A stretch of 64,000 nt of DNA. It comes from CADEDH01 sp965262175. Its GTDB lineage: Bacteria > Actinomycetota > Acidimicrobiia > Acidimicrobiales > SZUA-35. The number at the start of each line of letters is the position of its first letter. Positions within the stretch are counted from its first letter, which is position 1. The DNA lies in the NCBI GenBank assembly GCA_965262175.1, contig CBDHES010000028.1:124001-188000 (forward strand), written 5' to 3'. Position numbers and translations under genes: made by a program. Below the pieces are notes generated by a model. It made no database searches, was not told the DNA's origin, and worked only from the letters and a program-made list of their open reading frames with translations. Below are positions 15,005-24,362 of the stretch, piece after piece.

Positions 15005-15940
15005 TCAGTAGCCGGCGTCGGGGTCGACGACCCCTTCCAGGCCGGTGCCGGTGGCGAACGCCCGGACGTTGCGCTGGATGTGGGCCGCCAGGAGCGGGAC
15101 GCCCATCTCCTCGGTGTTCCCGACGTGGGGCGTGATCAGGACGTTGTGTCGCGACCACAAGGGGTGACCATCGGGCAGAGGCTCCGGGTCGGTGACATCG
15201 AGGCAGGCGCCGCCGATTCGTCCGTCGTCGATCGCCCCCACGAGGGCGTCGTGGTCGACGTGACCGCCACGGGCGACGTTGATCAGCCAGGCGTGGTCGG
15301 CCATGGCATCCAACTCGGCGACCCCGATCACCCCCTGGGTTTCCGGGGTCAGGGCCAGAGCCAGGACGACCAGGTCGGCATCGCCCAACACCGCCAGCCG
15401 GTCGGTCAACGCCACGGTCCGATCGGCGCCGGGCAACGGCTCGGCCCGACGACGGATGACGGTCGTGGTGCACTCGAAGCCCTGGAGCAGACGGAGGAGC
15501 TCGGTCGTGATCCCCCCGGCCCCGAACACGACCACGTGCCCGTCGATGAGGTTGCGTCCCCGGTGGGGCGACCATCGGTCGGTGCGGGCATAGTGCACGA
15601 CGGCTCGGAGACCGGCCAAGCCCATGGCGAGGACGTGCTCGGCGACCGGTCGGGCGTACACCCCTCGGGCGCAGGTCCACTCCCGCTCGGCGTCGAGGTA
15701 GGGAACGTAGGGTTCGATACCGGCGAAGGGCAGGCCGACCCACCTGATGGTCGGTCCTTGGGCCAACACCTCGGGCAGGCGATGCGGCACGGTCGGATCG
15801 GCCCAGACCAGGGCCTCGGCCTCGGCGACGGGGGCGATCGTGCCCCCACCGGCCACCACCGCCGACTCGAGCGACGCATACCGACCGGTCTTCGGTTCGA
15901 CGGCGATCGCCGGCCCGGGCGTAGGGTCGGACGGGCTCAC
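15005..15940 (-). CDS. D-isomer specific 2-hydroxyacid dehydrogenase
   Basis: This 311-residue NAD-dependent oxidoreductase interconverts a 2-keto acid and a D-2-hydroxyacid; the substrate is not evident. It has an N-terminal catalytic segment, the NAD-binding loop VVFGAGGITTELLRLL, the arginine of INVARGGHVDHDAL, an acidic residue in TDPEPLPDGHPLW and the catalytic histidine of ITPHVGNT. The start is GTG 15940, whose GTGA overlaps the stop of the upstream cystathionine gamma-synthase-like gene, so it is the third gene of the cbs operon. That position suggests handling of 2-ketobutyrate or another keto acid released by sulfur amino-acid enzymes, which is an inference. Confidence 0.85.
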   Translation of the reverse strand: MSPSDPTPGPAIAVEPKTGRYASLESAVVAGGGTIAPVAEAEALVWADPTVPHRLPEVLAQGPTIRWVGLPFAGIEPYVPYLDAEREWTCARGVYARPVAEHVLAMGLAGLRAVVHYARTDRWSPHRGRNLIDGHVVVFGAGGITTELLRLLQGFECTTTVIRRRAEPLPGADRTVALTDRLAVLGDADLVVLALALTPETQGVIGVAELDAMADHAWLINVARGGHVDHDALVGAIDDGRIGGACLDVTDPEPLPDGHPLWSRHNVLITPHVGNTEEMGVPLLAAHIQRNVRAFATGTGLEGVVDPDAGY

Positions 15941-17127
15941 CGGAGGACGTCGAGCGCCTGCTCGAGGTCGGCGACGAGGTCGTCGATCGCCTCGATCCCG
16001 ACCGAGAGCCGGATGAGATCGTCGGGGACCTCGAGTGGCGACCCAGCGGCCGAGGCGTGGGTCATCGCGCCGGGATGCTCGATCAACGACTCGACCGCAC
16101 CCAACGACTCGGCCAGGGTGAACAGCTTGGCCGACTCGATCACCCGGGTGGCGTCGTCCTGCGTCCCGACCCGGAAGCTCACCATCCCGCCATACCCCCG
16201 CATCTGCCGAGCGGCTGCCTCGTGACCGGGGTGGCCGGCGAGACCGGGGTACAGCACCGAGGTGACCGAGGGGTGCCCCTCGAGGAGGGCGACGATGGCC
16301 GCTGCGTTGGCGTTGTGGGCGTCCATACGGACCGCCAACGTCTTGATCCCCCGCAACGTCAGGTAGCAGTCCCACGGCGCGGGAACCGCACCGACGGCGT
16401 TCTGGATGAACGCCAGGTGGTCGTGGACCTCACCGTCGTTCGTGGCCACGAACCCCCCGACGACGTCGGAGTGCCCGCCGAGGTACTTGGTCGTCGAGTG
16501 GACGACGATGTCGGCGCCGAGCGCCAGCGGGTTCTGCAGGTACGGCGTGGCGAACGTGTTGTCGACGACCAATCGGGCCGGGGTCGAGGCGGTCGCCCGG
16601 GCCACCGCCTCGATGTCGACGACGGTCAACAGGGGGTTCGTCGGCGTCTCGACCCACACCATCCTCGTCGAGTCGGGCCACCCCTGGCCCAGGGTGGCGG
16701 TGTCGGAGAGGTCATGGGCCGACCAGGTGATACCGGCCCGGCCGAACACCTTGCTGATGAGGCGGAACGTGCCGCCGTAGGCGTCGTTGCCCAGCACGAC
16801 GTGGTCGCCGGGATCGAGCAGGCGGAGCACGGCATCCTCGGCGGCGAGGCCACTGGCGAAGGAGACCCCGAAGTGGGCACCCTCGAGCGCAGCGAGCGCG
16901 CTCTGGAGCGCGGTCCGGGTCGGGTTGCCGGTGCGGGCGTACTCGTAGCCGGCATGCTTCCCGACGCCCTCCTGGGCGAAGGTCGAGGTCTGGAACACCG
17001 GCACGGTCACCGCCCCGGTCACCGTCTCCGGGTCCTGGCCGACGTGGATCGCCTTGGTGGCGAACCCCCACGAGTCCTGGCCCTCGCCCTCCGGGGTCGA
17101 CCCCTGGCCGTCTCCGGGCCCGGTCAT
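15937..17127 (-). CDS. metB: cystathionine gamma-synthase / gamma-lyase (PLP-dependent)
   Basis: The 396-residue enzyme belongs to the Cys/Met metabolism PLP family. Visible motifs are YARTGNPTR (phosphate and substrate contacts), FASGLAAEDAVL, YGGTFRL, VWVETPTNP, VVDNTFATPYLQNP and the PLP lysine in HSTTKYLGGHSD, plus SLGAVESLIEHPG and RLSVGIE near the C-terminus. Synthase and lyase activities cannot be separated by eye; the upstream cystathionine beta-synthase makes a gamma-lyase (cystathionine to cysteine) role equally plausible. Its ATG overlaps the cbs stop (ATGA at 17124-17127) and its stop overlaps the next GTG, so all three genes form one coupled operon. Confidence 0.88.
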   Translation of the reverse strand: MTGPGDGQGSTPEGEGQDSWGFATKAIHVGQDPETVTGAVTVPVFQTSTFAQEGVGKHAGYEYARTGNPTRTALQSALAALEGAHFGVSFASGLAAEDAVLRLLDPGDHVVLGNDAYGGTFRLISKVFGRAGITWSAHDLSDTATLGQGWPDSTRMVWVETPTNPLLTVVDIEAVARATASTPARLVVDNTFATPYLQNPLALGADIVVHSTTKYLGGHSDVVGGFVATNDGEVHDHLAFIQNAVGAVPAPWDCYLTLRGIKTLAVRMDAHNANAAAIVALLEGHPSVTSVLYPGLAGHPGHEAAARQMRGYGGMVSFRVGTQDDATRVIESAKLFTLAESLGAVESLIEHPGAMTHASAAGSPLEVPDDLIRLSVGIEAIDDLVADLEQALDVLR

Positions 17128-18536
17128 CGCGAACCGCCCAGCGCGCTCGTCTCGACCGCCTCGCCGCCGACGGCCGGCTCGTTCGACAGGAAGGAGAGGA
17201 GGTCGGCCCGGGCCACGACGGTGCGGGGGCGGCCGCCATCGAGCACCAGCAGGGCGGGCGCGATGTCGAGGAGCTGGACGGCCAACTCGACGGGCTGACC
17301 GGCGCCCACGGTCGGCATCTTGGGGCTCATCACATCGCCGACGGAGGCATCGAGGACGACCGGGTCCCGGAACGCCGCCTCCATGATCCGGAGCTCGTCG
17401 ATCGATCCCAGCACCTCGGCCGCGGCCAGCGGCATCTCGCCCTTGGCCACCGGGAGCTGGGAGACATCGTGACGGTGCATGAGGTCGACGACGTCACGAA
17501 CCCGATCCTCGGGTTGGACGTAGAGGAGGGGCGGCGTCCCTTGTTCCTTGGCTGCCAGCACGTCGGCCACGACCGGCCCGGAAGCTGACAGGAACCCGTA
17601 GCCGGCCATCCACTCGTCGTTGAAGACCCGGCTCAGGTACCCCCGTCCGGAGTCGGGGATCAGGACGACCACGAGATCGTCGGCCGTGAGGCGCTCGGCG
17701 AGCTGGAGGGCGGCGGCGACGGCGGTGCCGCCGGAGCCGCCGATCAGGATCCCCTCGGCCTCGGTGACCCGGCGGGCGGTGAGGAACGAATCGCGATCCG
17801 ATACGGCGATGACCTCGTCGACCAGGTCCGGGTCATACGTGGTCGGCCAGAAGTCCTCCCCCACCCCCTCGACCAGGTACGGGCGGCCCGAGCCGCCCGA
17901 GTAGACCGAGCCCTCGGGGTCGGCGGCGACCACCTTCACCCCTGGATTCTGCGACTTCAGGTACCGGCCGCACCCGCTCAGGGTGCCACCGGTCCCGGCG
18001 CCGGCGACGAAGTGGGTGATCCGGCCGTCGGTCTGACGCCAGATCTCGGGGCCGGTCGAGGCGACATGGGCCGCCGGGTTGGCCGGGTTGGCGTACTGGT
18101 TGGGCCGGTAGGCGTTCGGCGTCTCGGCGACCAGTCGCTCGGCGGTCGAGTAGTACGACCGGGGATCCTCCGGTTCCACCGCACCGGGGCAGACCACGAC
18201 CTCGGCGCCGTAGGCCCGGAGGAGGTCGACCTTCTCGGGGGCGACCTTGTCGGTGGTGACACAGATGCAGTTGTACCCCCGCTGGGCGGCGACGATCGCC
18301 AGCCCGACGCCGGTGTTGCCGGAGGTCGGCTCGACGATCGTGCCTCCCGGCTTGAGTTCGCCGGACCGCTCCGCGGCCTCGATCATCGAGAGCGCCGGCC
18401 GATCCTTCGCGCTCCCGCCCGGGTTGGTGGTCTCCAGCTTGGCCACGACCGGACACGCCAGATCGGTCGTGATCTGGCGGAGTCTCACCATCGGGGTGTT
18501 CCCGATCAGCTCCAGCACCGAGTCCGCTATCTCCAT
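17124..18536 (-). CDS. cbs: cystathionine beta-synthase with C-terminal CBS domain pair
   Basis: The 470-residue enzyme condenses homocysteine with serine to cystathionine using PLP. The catalytic fold shows GNTPMVRL, the PLP lysine in NPGGSAKDRPA, TSGNTGVGLA, the GAGTGGTLSG loop and GGSGGTAVAA. After about residue 330 comes a tandem CBS-domain pair (VRDVVDLMHRHDVSQLPVA; VGDVMSPKMPTVGAGQPVELAVQLL), as in eukaryotic and actinobacterial enzymes, which usually confers nucleotide or SAM control. There is no heme-binding N-terminal extension. GGAGG lies about 10 nt before the ATG at 18536. It is first in the operon with the metB-like and 2-hydroxyacid dehydrogenase genes, forming a reverse-transsulfuration unit. 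Confidence 0.92.
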   Translation of the reverse strand: MEIADSVLELIGNTPMVRLRQITTDLACPVVAKLETTNPGGSAKDRPALSMIEAAERSGELKPGGTIVEPTSGNTGVGLAIVAAQRGYNCICVTTDKVAPEKVDLLRAYGAEVVVCPGAVEPEDPRSYYSTAERLVAETPNAYRPNQYANPANPAAHVASTGPEIWRQTDGRITHFVAGAGTGGTLSGCGRYLKSQNPGVKVVAADPEGSVYSGGSGRPYLVEGVGEDFWPTTYDPDLVDEVIAVSDRDSFLTARRVTEAEGILIGGSGGTAVAAALQLAERLTADDLVVVLIPDSGRGYLSRVFNDEWMAGYGFLSASGPVVADVLAAKEQGTPPLLYVQPEDRVRDVVDLMHRHDVSQLPVAKGEMPLAAAEVLGSIDELRIMEAAFRDPVVLDASVGDVMSPKMPTVGAGQPVELAVQLLDIAPALLVLDGGRPRTVVARADLLSFLSNEPAVGGEAVETSALGGSR

Positions 18537-18661
18537 GGCCAGTGTCCCTCCAGTCTCCGTGGGGTGGCCCGACGTGCGGACCCTTGGGGAGCGTACCGGC
18601 CCATCCCCGGTCGGCAGCGGCCGGGCCGCAGGGGTTCCCGGCCCGGGAGGAGACGGGTCGA

Positions 18662-21151
18662 TCAGTCGGTCGAGGCCGGGACGGCCGCCGGGGCCGCCAC
18701 CGCCTCTTCGGCCTCGCCGAGGGGTACCGAGCCGAGCTCGACGGAGTCGGCGATGCGATAGCTGCCGTCGGGCCGGAGGTTCATCCACAACATCACCGAC
18801 CGGCGCTCGGCCCGACGGACCCCGACGACCTTGTCGTCGACTCCGATCAGCTGGCGGCCGGGGTGATCGACGGTGACGAGGAGGGTGGCCGGAGCCGAGT
18901 TGTCGACGACCCGCAGAGCGCGGAGCTGCGGCTGGCGACCGACGATGCGGAGACCGGCCCCCGTCAGGCTCCGATGGTGCTCGGTCGACTTGGTGTGGAG
19001 CATCGTGCCCGGCACGAAGACGGCATCGACGTCGGCCGCGGCCGGGTCGCGGTGGAAGGTGAACTCGGTGAACAGGAGCTGAGCCACGACGTCGACCCAG
19101 GCCCGGTGCTCGGCCCGGCTCGTCGTCGATGTGCCGGTCAGGGTGGCCAGGGCGGCTTGGACCGGCTTCGATGCGAAGTGGCGGACGGCCCGAGCGCCGA
19201 CCAGGGTCGGGAGCAGGAGCCAGACCACGATCGCGACCTGGATCAGCAGCGTCACCGCCAGGAGCGTTCCCAACCGGCGCATCACCGCCAGGTCGGACGC
19301 CAGCAGCCCGAACGACGCCAGGATCACCAGGCCGAGGGCCATGGTGGCGGCGCCACCCTCGATGTTGAGGGCCCGCTCCAGGACGGCGTCGGTGTCGTCA
19401 CCGCTGTTCGAGGCCAGCAACCGCCGGGCGTACCCGAGCTCGAACAACCCGATCGCCATGGCCACGACGAGCAGGACCAACAACACCTCGGCCCCGGTCG
19501 CCGGCCCGGCCAGCAGACGGTAGGCCCCGGCCACCGACAGGAGGGCGACGAACCGGAGCCCACCGGCGATGGCGGCGGTCGTCGGGTCGCCGATGATCAC
19601 CAGAACCGACACCGCGCCCAGCACGGCGAGGGCCACGATGGCCCCGAGGATCTGCCACCGCCCGACGTCCTCGGCGGCCCGAGCGTCGACCGGGACACCG
19701 GAGAGCTCGGGGGCCAGGGCGGGGTCGATGGCCTCGATCGCGTCGACCAACTCGATGGCGGCCGTGCTCCGGCCCGTCACCCCCGGCACGACCAGGGCGT
19801 AGCCGACCTGGCCCGGATCTCGATCGATCTCGGCGGGAACGAGCCCGACCGAGTCGATCCGTCCGCCATCGGCGTAGCGGGCTGCGGGGGTGTCGACGAA
19901 GGCGACCTCCGGCAGCGCGGACGCCTCGAGCAACCAGTCTTCGACGGCGCCCTGATCGTCGCCGTCGAACCGGGCCAGGATCGCCGACGTCCGGTCGCCG
20001 GCTCCAACGCCCCCGTCGAGGTCGACGGCTCGGTCGTCGAGCAGCTGCCCCGACGCCGACGCCCCGACCGAGAACACGGCGAGCAGGGCGAGGAAGATCC
20101 CGAAGCCGACCAGAACCCCGACCGGGAAGTCCTGACCGCGAGGGATCGGGACGAGTCGCTGACGGCCCGGATCGAAACCGGGGTCGGATCGGAACTGGAC
20201 CGGGTCGCCGTCGCCGTGGGCGGCGGCGAGGGCCGGGCAGACGATGGCCAGGGTCAGGAGCGCCCCGGTGACCGCACCGATCAGCACGATCGTCGCCACC
20301 GAACGAGCGTCACCCGACAGTTCGAGCACGAACGCCAGCGCCCCGAGCCCGGCGAAGGTCAACACCAGCTCGAGGCCGACCGAGAGCGCGGCCTGCCGGA
20401 TCATCTCGGCCTGATCGGCGCCCGACGGGGCCCCGAACCACAACAGCAGGCGGAGGAGGAGGAACCCCGACATGGCGATGGCGGCCATGACCGCCGGGAC
20501 CGATGTCGTGGCCAACGACCCGTCGAACTGGCCGGTGACCGAGCCGCCGACCGCGCCCGCCAGCCACGCCACGATGCCGATGGTCAGCCCGGCCAGCGCC
20601 CCCCGGAGAATCCCGGTCATCCAGCCGACGAGCGCCGCGGTGGCCAGCGCGGCGACCAGGACCGCCACCGCCACACCGGTCGCGATGCGGTCGCCGATCC
20701 GGTTGTCGGCCAGCGCACGCCCCGAGACGGTCACGCCCTCGGCATCGCCCAGCTCGTCGACCGCAGCATCGACGACCCGGAGCCCGGCTCCGCCGTCGTG
20801 GTCGACGAAGGCCACCGAGACCGCAGGCCCCGTCGTGGCCAACGGGTCGAGCGCCGCCCAGCGGATGCTGGGGGCGGTGGCGACCCGATCGACGACCCGG
20901 GCCGCATCGGCCCGGCCGTCATCGGTCGCCGGGAACGTCACCACCAGGTCGGGTATGACGGCGTGGCCGTCGCCGATCGCCACCGGCGCTGGCCCGTCGA
21001 CATCGGTCGCAGACGCGGCGGCGGTCGGGCTGGCACCGGCCGTCGTGCCGGTGATGGCGAGCGCCAAGGGGAGGAGGATCGACCCGATGATGGCGGCCAG
21101 CACCGCCGCCAGACGCGCCTTCGTCGCCGATGTGGTGGTGTTCAACGGCAC
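18662..21151 (-). CDS. MMPL/RND-type 12-TM membrane protein
   Basis: The 829-residue protein has the layout of the RND/MMPL superfamily. An N-terminal membrane segment is followed by a first extracytoplasmic domain (to about residue 155), five more helices, a TM7 at about residue 350, a second extracytoplasmic domain, then five more helices, for about twelve in total. A C-terminal soluble domain of about 190 residues follows. MMPL proteins export lipids or other hydrophobic compounds; the cargo cannot be inferred. I place the start at GTG 21151 after a GAGGG stretch, because the frame upstream is arginine/proline-rich and non-coding in appearance; the exact start is uncertain. It ends 125 bases before cbs, and that gap holds GC-rich inverted repeats. 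Confidence 0.75.
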   Translation of the reverse strand: MPLNTTTSATKARLAAVLAAIIGSILLPLALAITGTTAGASPTAAASATDVDGPAPVAIGDGHAVIPDLVVTFPATDDGRADAARVVDRVATAPSIRWAALDPLATTGPAVSVAFVDHDGGAGLRVVDAAVDELGDAEGVTVSGRALADNRIGDRIATGVAVAVLVAALATAALVGWMTGILRGALAGLTIGIVAWLAGAVGGSVTGQFDGSLATTSVPAVMAAIAMSGFLLLRLLLWFGAPSGADQAEMIRQAALSVGLELVLTFAGLGALAFVLELSGDARSVATIVLIGAVTGALLTLAIVCPALAAAHGDGDPVQFRSDPGFDPGRQRLVPIPRGQDFPVGVLVGFGIFLALLAVFSVGASASGQLLDDRAVDLDGGVGAGDRTSAILARFDGDDQGAVEDWLLEASALPEVAFVDTPAARYADGGRIDSVGLVPAEIDRDPGQVGYALVVPGVTGRSTAAIELVDAIEAIDPALAPELSGVPVDARAAEDVGRWQILGAIVALAVLGAVSVLVIIGDPTTAAIAGGLRFVALLSVAGAYRLLAGPATGAEVLLVLLVVAMAIGLFELGYARRLLASNSGDDTDAVLERALNIEGGAATMALGLVILASFGLLASDLAVMRRLGTLLAVTLLIQVAIVVWLLLPTLVGARAVRHFASKPVQAALATLTGTSTTSRAEHRAWVDVVAQLLFTEFTFHRDPAAADVDAVFVPGTMLHTKSTEHHRSLTGAGLRIVGRQPQLRALRVVDNSAPATLLVTVDHPGRQLIGVDDKVVGVRRAERRSVMLWMNLRPDGSYRIADSVELGSVPLGEAEEAVAAPAAVPASTD

Positions 21152-21302
21152 ATCCCTCGAGAACCAACTGACCCGGAGCGCCCCAGGGTAGCCCCCGAAC
21201 CGGGTCTCCGGGGCCCGCCCTCGGGTGGCGAAACCGCCCGATCCCGCCGCCTGCGGCCTGGGCCGAACGACGACCACCTTGAGCGGATCGACCCTCCGAC
21301 CC

Positions 21303-21308
21303 TACGTT
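21303..21308 (+). promoter_or_regulatory. -10 box TACGTT for a leaderless transcript
   Basis: TACGTT ends 8 nt before the ATG at 21317 of the thiolase-like gene. No Shine-Dalgarno lies between. Confidence 0.45.
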
Positions 21309-21316
21309 TGGCACCC

Positions 21317-22791
21317 ATGACGATCGATCCCCGCACCCCCGTCGTCGTCGGGGTCAGCCAAGCGACCCAACGACCCGACGACCCCGCCGACGCCGTCGAG
21401 GCCATCGCTCTGATGGAGCAGGTCGTCCGGGGTTGCGCCGCCGACGCCGGCGCCCCGTCGCTCCTCTCCTCGCTGGGCCACATCGGGGTCGTCCAGGGGC
21501 CTGGAAGTACAGCGACCCCGGCCGGTTGCTGGCCGACGCCGTGGGCGCCGCCGGTGCCCGCACCTCGCTGTCGGCCAACGGTGGCAACACCCCACAGTCC
21601 TACCTCAACGCGTTGGCGACCAAGATCCAGGCCGGCGAGCTCGACTCGGCGGTCGTCGTCGGTGGGGAGACGATCTGGAGCCGTCGCCGACAGCGGCGGG
21701 CCGGCCTCGACATCGCCGCCACCGAGCAGGTGGGCGTCGAGCCCGACGAGCGGTTCGGGGCCGACGTGCCGATGCGAACCGACTTCGAGCAGTCCCGGGG
21801 GATGGAACAGCCGATCAACTTCTACCCCCTGTTCGACTCGGCGATCAGGGCCTCCCGGGGCGAATCGATCGATCAGCACCGCGACCGCCTGGCCTCGCTG
21901 TGGGCCCGGTTCAACGAGGTCGCGGTGGCCAACGAGCACGCCTGGAGCCGGACGCCGATGTCGGCGGCCGAGATCCGCGAGCCATCGCCCGGCAACCGCA
22001 TGGTCGGCTTCCCCTACACCAAGGCGATGAACTCCAACTGGGACCTCGACCAGGCGGCGGCCGTGCTGTTGTGCTCGGCCGAGGCGGCCACCGCGGCCGG
22101 TGTGCCACGGGAGCGCTGGGTGTTCCCCCTCGCCGGGACCGACGCCCACGACACCTACGCCGTCACCGAGCGTCGGGACCTCCACTCCTCACCGGCGATC
22201 GAGGCAGCCGGTCGACGACTCTATGAGCTGGCCGGGTTGGGTCCGGACGACATCGCCCATGTCGACCTCTACTCGTGCTTCCCGTCGGCGGTGCAGGTCG
22301 GCGCGGCCGAGCTGGGGCTCGGCGAGGACCGGCAGCTCACCCAGACCGGTGGCCTGACGTTCGCCGGGGGTCCGCTCAACAACTACGTGACCCACTCCAT
22401 CGCCACGATGATCGGCGTCCTGCGGAACGACCCGGGCGCCGTCGGCCTGGTCAGCGCCAACGGCGGGTTCCTGACCAAGCACGCCATCGGCCTCTACTCG
22501 ACCGAGGCCCCCGACACACCGTTCCGGTCGGCCGACGTGCAGGACCTCGTCGACGCCGTCCCGACGACGGCCGCCGCACCCGACCACACCGGATCGGTGA
22601 CGGTCGAGGCCTACACCGTGATGCATGGCTCCGATGGGCCGGAGGTCGGGCTCTGCGCCCTCCGGACGCCGGACGGCCGCCGGACCTGGGGGCGGGTCAC
22701 CGAGGCGTCGGCAGCGTCGGAGATGACGACGGTCGACGTCATCGGCCGGACCGGCACGGTCGATGCCGAGGGCACGCTGACCCTCGTCTGA
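21317..22791 (+). pseudogene. thiolase-like acetyl-CoA acetyltransferase, interrupted by a -1 frameshift
   Basis: The product resembles the SCP-x/lipid-type thiolase-like family (acyl-CoA thiolysis or condensation). Residues MTIDPRTPVVVGVSQ to HIGVVQG are in the frame of ATG 21317; the remainder (WKYSDPGRLLADAVG onward, with SANGGNTPQSYLN, LYSCFPSAVQ and GGPLNNYVTHSIATM) is in another frame until TGA 22789-22791. The switch lies at a GGGG run, 21496-21499: adding one G would restore a continuous GVVQGAWKYSDPG. Without it the first frame stays open but gives a non-homologous arginine/proline-rich tail. This is either a real one-base deletion or an assembly/sequencing error in a homopolymer. 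Otherwise the gene looks full length, about 490 residues. Confidence 0.8.
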
Positions 22792-22853
22792 GGCGGGCTC
22801 GACCGGCCGGCGGGTGGGCCGATCACGAGAGCGCAGCCGTCACCCCGCTCGCC

Positions 22854-22859
22854 TAGGGT
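22854..22859 (+). promoter_or_regulatory. -10 box TAGGGT for a leaderless transcript
   Basis: TAGGGT ends 6 nt before the otsA ATG at 22866, in the gap after the thiolase-like gene. No Shine-Dalgarno is visible. Confidence 0.5.
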
Positions 22860-22865
22860 TGGCCC

Positions 22866-24362
22866 ATGACTTCCACCCCGGACCGGGCCGCCGCTCCCCC
22901 CGACCCGGCCAACCTCGTCGTCGTCGCCAACCGGCTCCCGTTCCGTCGGGTCGAGGTCGGCTCCGAGACGACGTGGGCCACCAGCCCCGGCGGGCTGGTG
23001 TCGGCCCTCGCGCCGTCCCTCGCCGAGCTGGAGAACATGGCGTGGGTCGGCTGGCCGGGTGACGTCAGCGATGAGTCGCTCGATCCGGTCGTCGTCGACG
23101 GAATGGTCCTGCGACCGATCTCCCTCACGGCCGACGAGAAGCGCATCCACTACGACGGGATGTCGAACGGCACCCTGTGGCCCCTCTACCACGACAAGAT
23201 CGCCCCGCCCGAGTTCCACCGGAGCTGGTTCGAGGGCTATCGACGGGTCAACATCCGCTTCGCCGAGGCGGCGGCCGCGGTCGCCGCACCGGGGGCCCTG
23301 GCCTGGGTCCACGACTACCAGCTCCAGCTGGTGCCGAGCATCCTCCGTGAGCTCCGCCCCGACCTCCGCATCGGGTTCTTCCTCCACATCCCGTTCCCTC
23401 CCGAGGAGCTGTTCATGCAGCTCCCGTGGCGCCGGGCGCTGACGTCGGGGATCCTCGGGAGTGACCTGGTCGGCTTTCAGACACCCGACGCCGTCGACAA
23501 CTTCCAACGGCTGGCGGTGGCGCTGGGCCTCGCCACACGGGCCAACCACAACGTCCTGGCGTTCGGCGAGCGGGCGGTCGAGGTCCGGGCCTTCCCCATC
23601 GGGATCGACGTGGCCCGCTACGACGAGGGCGCCCGCAGCCACCTGGTGACCGATGCCGCCCGCGACCTGCGGGCCCGCCTCGGCCAGCCCCACGTCGTGC
23701 TGCTCGGGGTCGATCGACTCGACTACACCAAGGGCATCGATGTCCGGCTCCGGGCCTTCAAGGAGCTGCTGGCCGATGGTCGCCTCCACCCGTCGCAGGT
23801 CACGATGGTCCAGGTGGCCGAGCCGAGCCGAGACGAGGTCGACGCCTACATCGAGCTCCGAGCCCGGGTCGAGCAGCTGGTCAGCGAGATCAACGGTGAC
23901 TTCGGCCGTGTCGGGTTCCCGGTCGTCCACTACGTCCACCGAACCCAGAACTACGAGCAACTGCTCTCCCTCTACCGAGCGGCCGACGTCATGCTGGTGA
24001 CCCCGTTCAGGGACGGGATGAACCTGGTGGCCAAGGAGTACGTCGCCACCCGCTACGACGAGAGCGGGGTGCTGGTGCTCTCCGAGTTCGCCGGGGCCGC
24101 CCACCAGCTCCGCAACGCGGTCCTCGTCAACCCGTACGACATCGAGGGCATGAAGAACGCCATCGTCGAGGCGGTCGAGATGGTCCCCGAAGACGTCCGC
24201 CAGCGGATGCGGTCGCTCCGCAAGACGGTCCGCAAGACCGATGCCGCCAGCTGGGCCCGCAACTTCATCGAGTCGGTACCGGGCCGGGATCCCTTCGATG
24301 ACCTCGACCCGGCCGCCAGCTCCCCTACCGAGGATGCCGACCCCCTCGGTCAGCCGGGCTGA
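22866..24362 (+). CDS. otsA: trehalose-6-phosphate synthase (GT20)
   Basis: OtsA makes trehalose-6-phosphate from a nucleoside-diphosphate glucose and glucose-6-phosphate. The 498-residue product carries the GT20 landmarks: ANRLPF near residue 21, LWPLYH, WVHDYQLQLVP, FFLHIPFPPEELF, GVDRLDYTKGI, PFRDGMNLVAKEYV and LSEFAGAAHQL. Length and motif order are normal. The product would be dephosphorylated by the OtsB half of the fusion at 6555-9086, about 14 kb away; no other phosphatase candidate is in the window. The start appears leaderless. Its last 13 bases overlap the end of the convergent dehydrogenase gene, sharing the palindromic stop region TCAGCCGGGCTGA. Confidence 0.96.
   Translation: MTSTPDRAAAPPDPANLVVVANRLPFRRVEVGSETTWATSPGGLVSALAPSLAELENMAWVGWPGDVSDESLDPVVVDGMVLRPISLTADEKRIHYDGMSNGTLWPLYHDKIAPPEFHRSWFEGYRRVNIRFAEAAAAVAAPGALAWVHDYQLQLVPSILRELRPDLRIGFFLHIPFPPEELFMQLPWRRALTSGILGSDLVGFQTPDAVDNFQRLAVALGLATRANHNVLAFGERAVEVRAFPIGIDVARYDEGARSHLVTDAARDLRARLGQPHVVLLGVDRLDYTKGIDVRLRAFKELLADGRLHPSQVTMVQVAEPSRDEVDAYIELRARVEQLVSEINGDFGRVGFPVVHYVHRTQNYEQLLSLYRAADVMLVTPFRDGMNLVAKEYVATRYDESGVLVLSEFAGAAHQLRNAVLVNPYDIEGMKNAIVEAVEMVPEDVRQRMRSLRKTVRKTDAASWARNFIESVPGRDPFDDLDPAASSPTEDADPLGQPG

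Noticed and set aside
21496..21499. Programmed -1 frameshift in the thiolase-like gene
   Set aside because: No slippery heptamer or downstream stem is visible, and the family is normally translated in one frame; a deletion or sequencing error in the G-run is simpler.
18542..22030. A very long open frame on the + strand opposite the MMPL-type gene
   Set aside because: It is an antisense shadow: composition is Arg/Gln/Asp/Gly-rich without domains, and it becomes thiolase-like only where the real start at 21317 lies in the same frame.
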